Below are positions 7,998-13,280 of a stretch of 13,280 bases of DNA, piece after piece (within the stretch, counting starts at the first letter, position 1; each line of letters opens with the position of its first letter). The notes beneath the pieces are model-generated. The model did no database searches. It was not told the DNA's origin and was given only the letters and a program-made list of their open reading frames with translations. The DNA is from JBKHBQ01 sp046542305 (GTDB taxonomy: Bacteria > Bacteroidota > Bacteroidia > Bacteroidales > 4484-276), in contig JBKHBQ010000092.1 of the NCBI GenBank assembly GCA_046542305.1, positions 1-13,280 of the forward strand, written 5' to 3'. Both the position numbers and the translations under genes were made by a program.

Positions 7998-8033
7998 TGT
8001 TGCTTTCAACAGGCTCGTAAGACTGACTTTTCG
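7982..8033. other. Extended interrupted hairpin (possible structured RNA or regulatory DNA)
   Basis: Four stems nest in order: CGAAA (7982-7986) with TTTCG (8029-8033); TCAGT (7987-7991) with ACTGA (8022-8026); TTACG (7992-7996) with CGTAA (8016-8020); and an apical TGTTG (7998-8002) with CAACA (8007-8011) around a CTTT loop. Bulges are G8021 and C8027-T8028, with GGCT (8012-8015) unpaired on one side. All 20 pairs are Watson-Crick, so neither strand is favoured. The identical upstream repeat (7961-7976) could replace the 5' arm, giving two mutually exclusive folds. Confidence 0.5.
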
Positions 8034-8082
8034 CCTTAAAAAACCTTAAAAATTGAATGAACAAAGTTGAAAAAAAAATCCC

Positions 8083-8135
8083 AATCAGCCGCTGATTTTT
8101 ATCAATTCAAATCGATTTTAAATAAATCAGCCGCT
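8083..8135. repeat. AATCAGC palindrome and repeated 11-mer
   Basis: AATCAGC-C-GCTGATT (8083-8097) is a perfect inverted repeat followed by more T, so as plus-strand RNA it could form a 6-bp hairpin with a CCG loop and a short U tail. Its 11-mer AATCAGCCGCT recurs at 8125-8135, exactly 42 bp later (four helical turns). Confidence 0.45.
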
Positions 8136-8298
8136 AAAGGCCGCTAACTTACACCTTTTGCCTTTGATGGAGAAATTTTTTTCTCACAATTTTTACCAGA
8201 TTGTCAATGGTTTTTGCTTCGGTTTGTTTAGCCTCAGCTTTTTGCATCCTTAACACAAAGCAGCATAATTTTTGCAAGGCAACTCTCATTTAAAATTG

Positions 8299-8306
8299 TA
8301 CATTTG
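8299..8306 (+). promoter_or_regulatory. Probable -7 box (TACATTTG) for the C1B-like gene
   Basis: TACATTTG fits TAnnTTTG exactly, 56 nt before the first ATG. A TTTG at 8271-8274 could be the -33 box, but the 24-bp spacer is longer than the usual 19-21 bp, so only the -7 element is moderately supported. Confidence 0.4.
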
Positions 8307-8362
8307 CCAGTGCTTATCAGAATCAACAGTCATAAACAAGTATAAAATTAATTCAGCAATTT

Positions 8363-9487
8363 ATGAGTAGCATGAAAAACCTAACAGCCCTGTTGATGCT
8401 TTTCTTACTGGGAACCTCCGTGGTACAGTCGCAGGGAAGCATCTACGGATTTGAAAACACCAAGGAAAATCCAACCACCAAATCCGAAGCACTGAAACGC
8501 CCTGGTTCGTGCTGGAGCAATGCAGGTACCGCCTTGCTGGAAGCCGAATGGCTCAGGACCGGCAAAAAGGAGTTGGATATTGCAGAACTTGATTTCGTAA
8601 GAAATGCCTACCTGTACAAAGGCGACATGTATGTAAAGGGCGATACCGGCCTGAGGGTGGATGAAAAGGGCATTCCCTTTGATGTGATTACATATCTGGA
8701 AACTTACGGCATGGCTCCCGAGGAAGCTTTTATGACCACCAGCGACAAGCCTATGGATGCCACCTCAGGCGAAATGGATGCCATCCTGCGCGGAACCCTC
8801 AGGATGGTGCAGCTTAAAGAAGGCGGCAATTTTACCGATCGCTGGAAAAGCACCTACAACGCAGCACTTACCCGCCACATCGGGGATGTCAAGCTCGAAT
8901 TTACCTATGACGGTGTGAAGTACACCCCGAAAACCTTTGCCGAAAAATCTGGTTTGAAAGCAGCCGATTACGTGATGCTGACCTCGGATTCGCGTGGTGA
9001 GATGAACCGGAAGATGTCGCTGGAGGTTAGAAACAACTGGAACAAGGATGAGTTTCATAATGTTTCGCTTGACAACCTGACCGGTGCGCTCAAGAACGCT
9101 GTAAACAACGGCTATTCCGTGGTCTGGTGCGGAACGCTCGACAACGAACTGATCTATGCCGCCGAAAGTGTGGCCCTTGTGCCTGCCACACAGATGCCCG
9201 GCGAGGGTGATACCGAAATGACCGAACCGGCCCCTGAAACCTCCGTATCGGAAACCATGCGCCAGGAAAAATTTGAAGCCACATTTGCCGGTAAGCTCAG
9301 CTATCTGCTGGTGTACGGCATGAGCAAGGATAAGACAGGCAACGAGTATTTTAAAGCAAAATACGTTTGCGAAAGCGGAGACAAACACCTGAACCTTTCC
9401 AAAGAATACGTAAAACTCAGCACCATTTACCTGATGTTGAACAAGAACGGTATGCCGGACAACCTCCGCGGACAATTGAATCTGTAA
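8363..9487 (+). CDS. Exported C1B (bleomycin hydrolase/aminopeptidase C) family protein, probable pseudo-peptidase
   Basis: 374 aa with a signal peptide (K5-N6, a hydrophobic core, cleavage near SQG at 23-25); ATG at 8372 (Met4) is an equally good start. The fold is that of secreted Bacteroidota C1B peptidases: GSCWSNAG (48-55) at the nucleophile, LDFVRNAYLYKGDMYV (76-91), an FDVITYLETYGMAPEEAF segment (106-123), and a C-terminal MRQEKFE ... YGMSKD ... EYFKAK ... MLNKNGMP layout. Cys50 is kept. The oxyanion-hole Gln, six residues before Cys, is Leu44; the DDHGM motif with the catalytic His is replaced, with Ser313 at the His position; the VKNSWG motif with the catalytic Asn is replaced, with Tyr334 at the Asn position. 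Flanking alignment is kept, so this is substitution, not frameshift. Peptidase activity is therefore unlikely; a binding or inhibitory role is inference. It is monocistronic between a promoter region and a strong terminator. Confidence 0.85.
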   Translation: MSSMKNLTALLMLFLLGTSVVQSQGSIYGFENTKENPTTKSEALKRPGSCWSNAGTALLEAEWLRTGKKELDIAELDFVRNAYLYKGDMYVKGDTGLRVDEKGIPFDVITYLETYGMAPEEAFMTTSDKPMDATSGEMDAILRGTLRMVQLKEGGNFTDRWKSTYNAALTRHIGDVKLEFTYDGVKYTPKTFAEKSGLKAADYVMLTSDSRGEMNRKMSLEVRNNWNKDEFHNVSLDNLTGALKNAVNNGYSVVWCGTLDNELIYAAESVALVPATQMPGEGDTEMTEPAPETSVSETMRQEKFEATFAGKLSYLLVYGMSKDKTGNEYFKAKYVCESGDKHLNLSKEYVKLSTIYLMLNKNGMPDNLRGQLNL

Positions 9488-9505
9488 ATCATATCCGACC
9501 CGATA

Positions 9506-9543
9506 AAAAAAATCCTGCCGGTAAGCTCCGGCAGGATTTTTTT
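9506..9543. terminator. Bidirectional terminator between the C1B-like gene and batE
   Basis: A perfect 16-bp stem (9506-9521 with 9528-9543) around a 6-nt loop has an ATCCTGCCGG core, with A-runs on the left arm and T-runs on the right. It can end transcription in both directions. It lies 18 nt past the C1B stop and 36 nt past the batE stop, the expected shared terminator of convergent genes. Confidence 0.92.
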
Positions 9544-9579
9544 ATGGATGCATTTTTTTTTGATCACCAATGATCCCGT

Positions 9580-10335
9580 TCAAATTTTCCGAATGTCATC
9601 TTCAGGCAACCAGCCCTGGCTGCCGTTGGCAATCTTCACTTCGTACCAGTTGCCAACATGATCGGTAATCTGCACTTTGGTCCCTTCATGGATCACAAAC
9701 AAATCGATGCTGTTTTCAGAGGGAGAGCTTTTTACCGTCACGGTAGGTGTAAAGACAATGGCCTCATGATCTTTCCTGAAAGATTTGTAACGGTTGTTGG
9801 CCAGGCTGTAGCTCGAAACCGTTATCACCAGCAGGAAGATGCCCAGCCAGAAACTGAGTTTTTTTACCCATAAAACTCGCGAAAGCAAAAATCCCAGGAG
9901 CATCAGCAAAAACAGGGTGAATGCGCCAATGCTAACCCAGCCCCAGTTATCTGCCGAAAGGGCATGTGTGAGGCTTTTCCACCATTTTACATAAAATATC
10001 TCCGGAACGCTTTCAATTTTGTCAATGATGCGGCTGTTGGCGATTTGCAGGTTGAACTGTGCATCTTCGTTCGTTGGATCCAGCTTCAGGGCTTTTTCGT
10101 AGTAAAGGATGGCCGGGGCCATACTGTTGGTCTTGAAATAGGCATTGCCCATGTTGTAATACAAATCTGCCGATTCGTAGCCATTTACGATCACCTTCCG
10201 GTAAAGCTCGATGGCTTGTTCATAGCGGCCTTCGTTGTAATCCTTCACGGCTTCTTCCATCAGGATTCTGTTGTCGTCGGCATTCACCGGAAGAAACGAG
10301 GCCAGGAGTATGATGATGAAAAGTATTTTTTTCAT
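9580..10335 (-). CDS. batE: BatE: TPR and SH3b membrane protein of the aerotolerance operon
   Basis: 251 aa, last gene of the Bat operon. Signal peptide or anchor at 1-19; two tetratricopeptide repeats at about 24-90 (AVKDYNEGRYEQAIELYRKV, then YYNMGNAYFKTNSMAPAILY and KALKLDPTN); two transmembrane helices at about 133-153 and 160-178; a C-terminal bacterial SH3-like domain at about 191-251 (TVTVKSSPS, VIHEGTKVQI, NWYEVKIANGSQGWLPEDDI). The TPR part is predicted periplasmic; the side of the SH3 domain follows from the two-helix hairpin. The Bat proteins are thought to form an envelope complex linked to oxidative-stress survival in Bacteroides, but the biochemical role is unsettled. The ATG lies 10 nt after the batD stop; a bidirectional terminator follows. 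Confidence 0.9.
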   Translation of the reverse strand: MKKILFIIILLASFLPVNADDNRILMEEAVKDYNEGRYEQAIELYRKVIVNGYESADLYYNMGNAYFKTNSMAPAILYYEKALKLDPTNEDAQFNLQIANSRIIDKIESVPEIFYVKWWKSLTHALSADNWGWVSIGAFTLFLLMLLGFLLSRVLWVKKLSFWLGIFLLVITVSSYSLANNRYKSFRKDHEAIVFTPTVTVKSSPSENSIDLFVIHEGTKVQITDHVGNWYEVKIANGSQGWLPEDDIRKI

Positions 10336-10345
10336 TGTTAAAAAC

Positions 10346-12217
10346 TTATTTCAGTTCACGCTCAATTTTGCTGATGATGTCGAGTGCCTCCCTGTAGATC
10401 CGTTCCATATTCTCGGATTTGTCGCCGGGGGCAAAACGGGCATATTCCGTGTTTTCCAGCGTGGTGATAAACTGGCTGATGGTTTCTTGGTTCACCGATT
10501 TTTTCGATAAGCGTTCCTTCACGTTTTCCATCGACAGCTCGGCACGCGGAATATTGAGTTTGTCGCTCAGATATCCCCAAAGCGCACGTGAAATTTCCAC
10601 ATAAAACTCGTTTTCCTTTCCTTCCTTCATAAATTTATAGGCAAGGTTCAGCCTTTTGCGTGCCACCTTGGTAGCTTTTTTATTTTTCATCAGGGCGATG
10701 TTGCTTCGCCGCTTAACGCTTTTGCGCCAGATGATCAGTACCACAATAAACACAAGCAGCGGACCTGCCAACAGGAAAAAGTAGGTTTGCGATCTGAAGA
10801 AAAAGCTGCCGATGGGCCGCAGTTCGTAAGGTGGCAGTCTAAGGTGCCGGATATCCTGTCCGATGTATTGAATGTCTTCCTGGTTTATTCCGCTGTAGGT
10901 GACGTCGGCAGCCTGCCCTTCGCCACGTTCCACGTTTATGTTGTACTCGGGCATATCCACGGTGATGTAATCACCCCTGGCCGGATCGAAATATGAAAAA
11001 TCTGCCGGCTCAATGGTAAAATCTCCCGGATTGCGGGGAATGATCAGGTATTGAAAAGTACGGGTACCTGAAACGCCGTTTACCGTGGTTTTGATGTTGC
11101 TGCTCACCTCGGGATCGTAAACCTCGAAGTCGGGTGGAAATTTTACATCAAGCGCATCGATCAGTTGAATGTTTCCTTTGCCGCGCAAGGTCAGTTTCAG
11201 GTTGATGGCTTCATTGGTTTTCACCTGCGTAAGATCAATTTCGGAACTGGCGGAAAAACTGCCCACGGCTCCGCTGAAACCGGCGGGTTTATTTTTGGGC
11301 GGAAGCGGCTTTACATTAATTTTTAAACTGTTGGAGGCCACTTCTTCCTCTACATCCTGATAACGGCTGTTGAAAAACGGGTCGTTGAAGAAGCTGTCGA
11401 AAAACGGGTCGGAGCTTTTGCGGCGGCTTTCGGATTTTACGCGCACCGTCAGGTTGGTCTCCCCCGGTTCGATGGTGATCTCACCGGTTCGTTGCGGGAA
11501 AATGGCGAACTTACGCACTTCAGCCACGTTGTAAACTTTGCCGTTGTAGGTTTCCTTGGTCGTGGGGATGTCGCGCTGGTTATCATGCAGGTTTTTGGCC
11601 CAAAATCCGGGAAACGATGAAATTTTCTGAAAGCCGTCGTGTTGTACGATCTGGTTATTGAAATACAATTTGTAGGTGAGGATCACTTCCTGGCCGAGAT
11701 ATGGCGTGGTGTTGTTTACCACGGCACGCAAAAATACATCCGCTTTATCATCGGCGGAGGCGGAGCCTGATCCGGCCTGTCCGCTTCTGCCGGCGCCTTT
11801 GGTCACTTTCACGGTGAGCGGATTCGAGGATAGTTTTCTGCCATCGTATTGGATGGTGGCGGCAGGTATGGTAAATGTTCCTTCCTTGGTTGCCTGCAGG
11901 ATGTAGGTGAATACATAGGAGGTTTCGCGGCTCACCTGCCCGTTGATGATCTGAACGCTGGAGCTGGTAGAAGTGTTGGGGCCGGTAAGCACCTGGAAGT
12001 CCGTGAAATCGGGGCCGCGGAAATTGGTGCCCTCCGCATTAATATTATACTGCACCTGAAACCGCTCGCCCACGCGCACCACGGTTTTTCCGGTGGCCGT
12101 AAACTGCACCTCCTGGGCAATACTCAGCACCGGAAAAAGCACAAGTATTGCAGCGAAAATCAAAACAATACGTTTTGCCACGCTGCTGTAATTTATGTTA
12201 ATGTCTTCCTGATCCAT
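10346..12217 (-). CDS. batD: BatD family oxygen-tolerance protein
   Basis: 623 aa. Signal peptide with a longer N-region (hydrophobic core about 17-33, cleavage near SIAQE), then a large periplasmic beta-rich part starting VQFTATGKTVVRVGERF, the usual BatD opening, with the FRGPDFTDFQVLTGPNTS segment near 55-75. A transmembrane helix lies at about 479-497, followed by a basic stop-transfer patch (RKSVKRR) and a C-terminal helical cytoplasmic domain (about 500-623) with RKRLNLAYKFMKEGKENEFY and a WGYLSDKLNIP motif seen in BatD proteins. A Gly/Ser-rich spacer (AGRSGQAGSGSAS) separates two beta domains near 140-155. The start 5 nt after the batC stop implies tight translational coupling. It is intact and of normal length. 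Confidence 0.92.
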   Translation of the reverse strand: MDQEDININYSSVAKRIVLIFAAILVLFPVLSIAQEVQFTATGKTVVRVGERFQVQYNINAEGTNFRGPDFTDFQVLTGPNTSTSSSVQIINGQVSRETSYVFTYILQATKEGTFTIPAATIQYDGRKLSSNPLTVKVTKGAGRSGQAGSGSASADDKADVFLRAVVNNTTPYLGQEVILTYKLYFNNQIVQHDGFQKISSFPGFWAKNLHDNQRDIPTTKETYNGKVYNVAEVRKFAIFPQRTGEITIEPGETNLTVRVKSESRRKSSDPFFDSFFNDPFFNSRYQDVEEEVASNSLKINVKPLPPKNKPAGFSGAVGSFSASSEIDLTQVKTNEAINLKLTLRGKGNIQLIDALDVKFPPDFEVYDPEVSSNIKTTVNGVSGTRTFQYLIIPRNPGDFTIEPADFSYFDPARGDYITVDMPEYNINVERGEGQAADVTYSGINQEDIQYIGQDIRHLRLPPYELRPIGSFFFRSQTYFFLLAGPLLVFIVVLIIWRKSVKRRSNIALMKNKKATKVARKRLNLAYKFMKEGKENEFYVEISRALWGYLSDKLNIPRAELSMENVKERLSKKSVNQETISQFITTLENTEYARFAPGDKSENMERIYREALDIISKIERELK

Positions 12218-12222
12218 TGGTT

Positions 12223-12996
12223 TTACCAGTCTTTTTCGGATTTAATCTTTTTTGCACTTTTCAATTTCTCTTCCTTTAATTTTTCCAGGGTTTCCTTTTC
12301 GTTTTCCCTCAGCGCCTGCAGCATGCGTTCGGCTTCTTCTTTGCTGATCTGTCGGGGCTGCGGCTGTTGTTGCTGATCCTGGTTTTGCTGCTGTTGTTGT
12401 TGGTTTTGCTGTTGCTGTTGCTGATCCTGTTGTTGCTGGTCCTGTTGGTTTTGTTGCTGCTGCTGCTGATCCTGTTGTTGCTGATCCTGTTTCTGTTCCT
12501 GGTCTTTTTGCTGATCCTGGTTTTGTTGTTGTTGCTGCTGTTGCTTTTTCAGCATTTTTTTTGCGTACTCCATGTTGTACTTGCTGTCGAAATCGTCGGG
12601 GTTGTTGCGAAGGGCATTTTTATATGCCTCGATAGCCTGTTCGTACTGTTGCGACTGCAGGAGCGAATTGCCGAGATTGTGAAAACTGGCGGCTTTTTGA
12701 TTGGGTGTAAGGTTTTCCTCGGCCAGTTCGCCGAAAATTTTTGCTGCCTCCTCAAAACTTTGCTGCTGATACATGGCACCGCCAAGGTTGAATTCGCTGA
12801 TGTCAGATTGGGCATTTCTTTCCAGCGCTTTGCGGTAATCAATTTCGGCTTCCTTATAGTCGCCTTTTTCGAAATCCTTGTTGCCTTTGCGGATGAACTT
12901 ATTTGCATTTTGCGCTACAGCATCCGGTATTCCCATAAGCATCAAAAGGATGGTCATCAGCACCCAAACACCTATTTTCTTTCTGATATTTATCAT
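12223..12996 (-). CDS. batC: BatC: TPR protein with a very Gln-rich tract
   Basis: 257 aa. Signal peptide or anchor at about 1-29 (hydrophobic 9-28, AVAQN). TPR-type helices span about 31-145: FIRKGNKDFEKGDYKEAEID, then FHNLGNSLLQSQQYEQAIEA and KNALRNNPDDFDSKYNMEYA. Residues 152-213 are a low-complexity tract with 47 Gln among 62 residues, broken by Asp, Asn, Lys and Glu. The C-terminal helix QISKEEAERMLQALRENEKE is the conserved BatC tail and shows that the tract has not broken the frame. It lies between batB (17 nt gap) and batD (5 nt gap). Gln/Asn-rich linkers are common in BatC; this one seems long. The TPR part probably docks another Bat protein. Confidence 0.92.
   Translation of the reverse strand: MINIRKKIGVWVLMTILLMLMGIPDAVAQNANKFIRKGNKDFEKGDYKEAEIDYRKALERNAQSDISEFNLGGAMYQQQSFEEAAKIFGELAEENLTPNQKAASFHNLGNSLLQSQQYEQAIEAYKNALRNNPDDFDSKYNMEYAKKMLKKQQQQQQQNQDQQKDQEQKQDQQQQDQQQQQQNQQDQQQQDQQQQQQNQQQQQQNQDQQQQPQPRQISKEEAERMLQALRENEKETLEKLKEEKLKSAKKIKSEKDW
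12400..12489 (-). repeat. 45-bp tandem duplication inside the batC Gln tract
   Basis: Codons 170-184 (12445-12489) and 185-199 (12400-12444) encode the same 15 residues, QDQQQQDQQQQQQNQ. The DNA copies differ at four of 45 positions, all synonymous (three CAA/CAG swaps and one GAT/GAC). This marks a segmental duplication on top of slippage-type growth. Confidence 0.8.
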
Positions 12997-13013
12997 CTTT
13001 TGTATTCGATCTG

Positions 13014-13280
13014 TTAATTTTTCGGATTTTTTTGTTCGCCGAAAATGTTCACATTTCTAAACCTGCGATTTCTGCGTTCAAGGATAAAAAACTCGATCAA
13101 TAACAATACCAAAGCCACGGCAATGAGGTATTGGAAACGGTCTTCATAATCCGAAAACATCCTTGATTCAAACTCTGTTTTTTCGAGTTTATTGATTTCT
13201 TCAAAAATTCTTTGCAATCCGGCCTGTGCGTTGTTGGCACGCACGTACATGCCATTGCCTGCCGAAGCGATTTGCCTGAG
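13014..13280 (-). CDS. batB: BatB-like VWA membrane protein, C-terminal fragment
   Basis: Minus-strand frame open from the window edge to the stop at 13014; 88 C-terminal residues are seen and the N-terminus lies beyond the window. It begins LRQIASAGNGMYVRANN, the last strand and turn of a von Willebrand A domain as in BatA/BatB, then a GLQRIFEEINKLEKTEFESR helix, the conserved DYEDRFQYLI stretch, one transmembrane helix (YLIAVALVLLLIEFFIL) and a basic ERRNRR cytoplasmic tail. An internal ATG at 13250 is not the start, as homologous sequence continues upstream of it. BatB rather than BatA is chosen because batC follows directly 17 nt downstream, the usual order. Confidence 0.85.
   Translation of the reverse strand, partial: LRQIASAGNGMYVRANNAQAGLQRIFEEINKLEKTEFESRMFSDYEDRFQYLIAVALVLLLIEFFILERRNRRFRNVNIFGEQKNPKN

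Larger units (their letters stand above)
7773..8362. other. 590-bp AT-rich divergent intergenic region with structured repeats, no gene
   Basis: It separates the minus-strand propeller gene from the plus-strand C1B gene and should hold both promoters. No open frame of convincing length or composition was found. It contains a hairpin (7929-7955), tandem repeats (7961-7997), an extended interrupted hairpin (7982-8033), a short palindrome and a repeated 11-mer (8083-8135), a GCCGCTAA pair (8130-8137, 8140-8147), many A/T runs, and a TAnnTTTG box (8299-8306). The stretch 7773-7928 next to the propeller start shows no clear -33/-7 pair on the minus strand. Confidence 0.7.

Noticed and set aside
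8765..9475. Minus-strand 236-codon open frame opposite the C1B-like gene
   Set aside because: No recognisable domain; the plus frame matches a known family end to end.
8363..9487. Frameshift or assembly error as the cause of the missing His and Asn motifs
   Set aside because: Family-like sequence resumes in the same frame between and after the lost motifs (YGMSKD, EYFKAK, LNKNGMP), so no frame change is needed.
12367..13017. Plus-strand 216-codon open frame with long Leu runs opposite batC
   Set aside because: The Leu runs are just the complement of CAA/CAG Gln codons in batC; the batC frame has a signal peptide, TPRs and a conserved tail.
1..13280. tRNA, rRNA, CRISPR array, insertion sequence or prophage
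   Set aside because: No cloverleaf with tRNA consensus, no regularly spaced repeat array, no transposase or phage protein seen; the only tandem repeats are the two-copy ones listed.

Overview
The window reads as a Bacteroidota (Bacteroidales-like) chromosome. Three signs point there: two exported proteins end in a type IX secretion (T9SS) type A sorting domain, a Bat (Bacteroides aerotolerance) operon lies at the right end, and start codons follow A/T-rich leaders without a clear Shine-Dalgarno. Two TAnnTTTG boxes of the Bacteroidota -7 type also appear. No RNA gene, CRISPR array, transposase or phage gene was recognised.

Left block (1-2873): a DASS/SLC13 anion transporter, cut by the window edge, is divergent from carbamate kinase (arcC). 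Ornithine carbamoyltransferase (argF/arcB type) follows arcC. Together the two enzymes can turn citrulline plus phosphate into ornithine, ammonia, CO2 and ATP, the lower half of the arginine deiminase route. No arginine deiminase or ArcD antiporter is in view. The gap between the two enzymes holds a GC-rich palindrome. A plus-strand terminator closes the block.

Centre (2967-9543): two minus-strand genes, 35 nt apart and probably one transcript, encode a 1072-residue sortilin/BNR-type beta-propeller and a 495-residue protein of four fibronectin-III-like modules. Both have a signal peptide and a T9SS C-terminal domain. They are divergent from a plus-strand exported protein of the bleomycin hydrolase (C1B) cysteine peptidase family that keeps only the nucleophile Cys of the catalytic set. 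The 590-bp gap between them is AT-rich and unusually structured: a tandem 16-bp repeat with 21-bp period, a long interrupted hairpin whose 5' arm is the second repeat copy, and further palindromes. This is the part of the window most likely to hold something undescribed.

Right block (9506-13280): a bidirectional terminator separates the C1B gene from the minus-strand Bat operon, transcribed batB (partial), batC, batD, batE with gaps of 17, 5 and 10 nt. BatC carries an exceptional Gln-rich tract built partly from a 45-bp tandem duplication.
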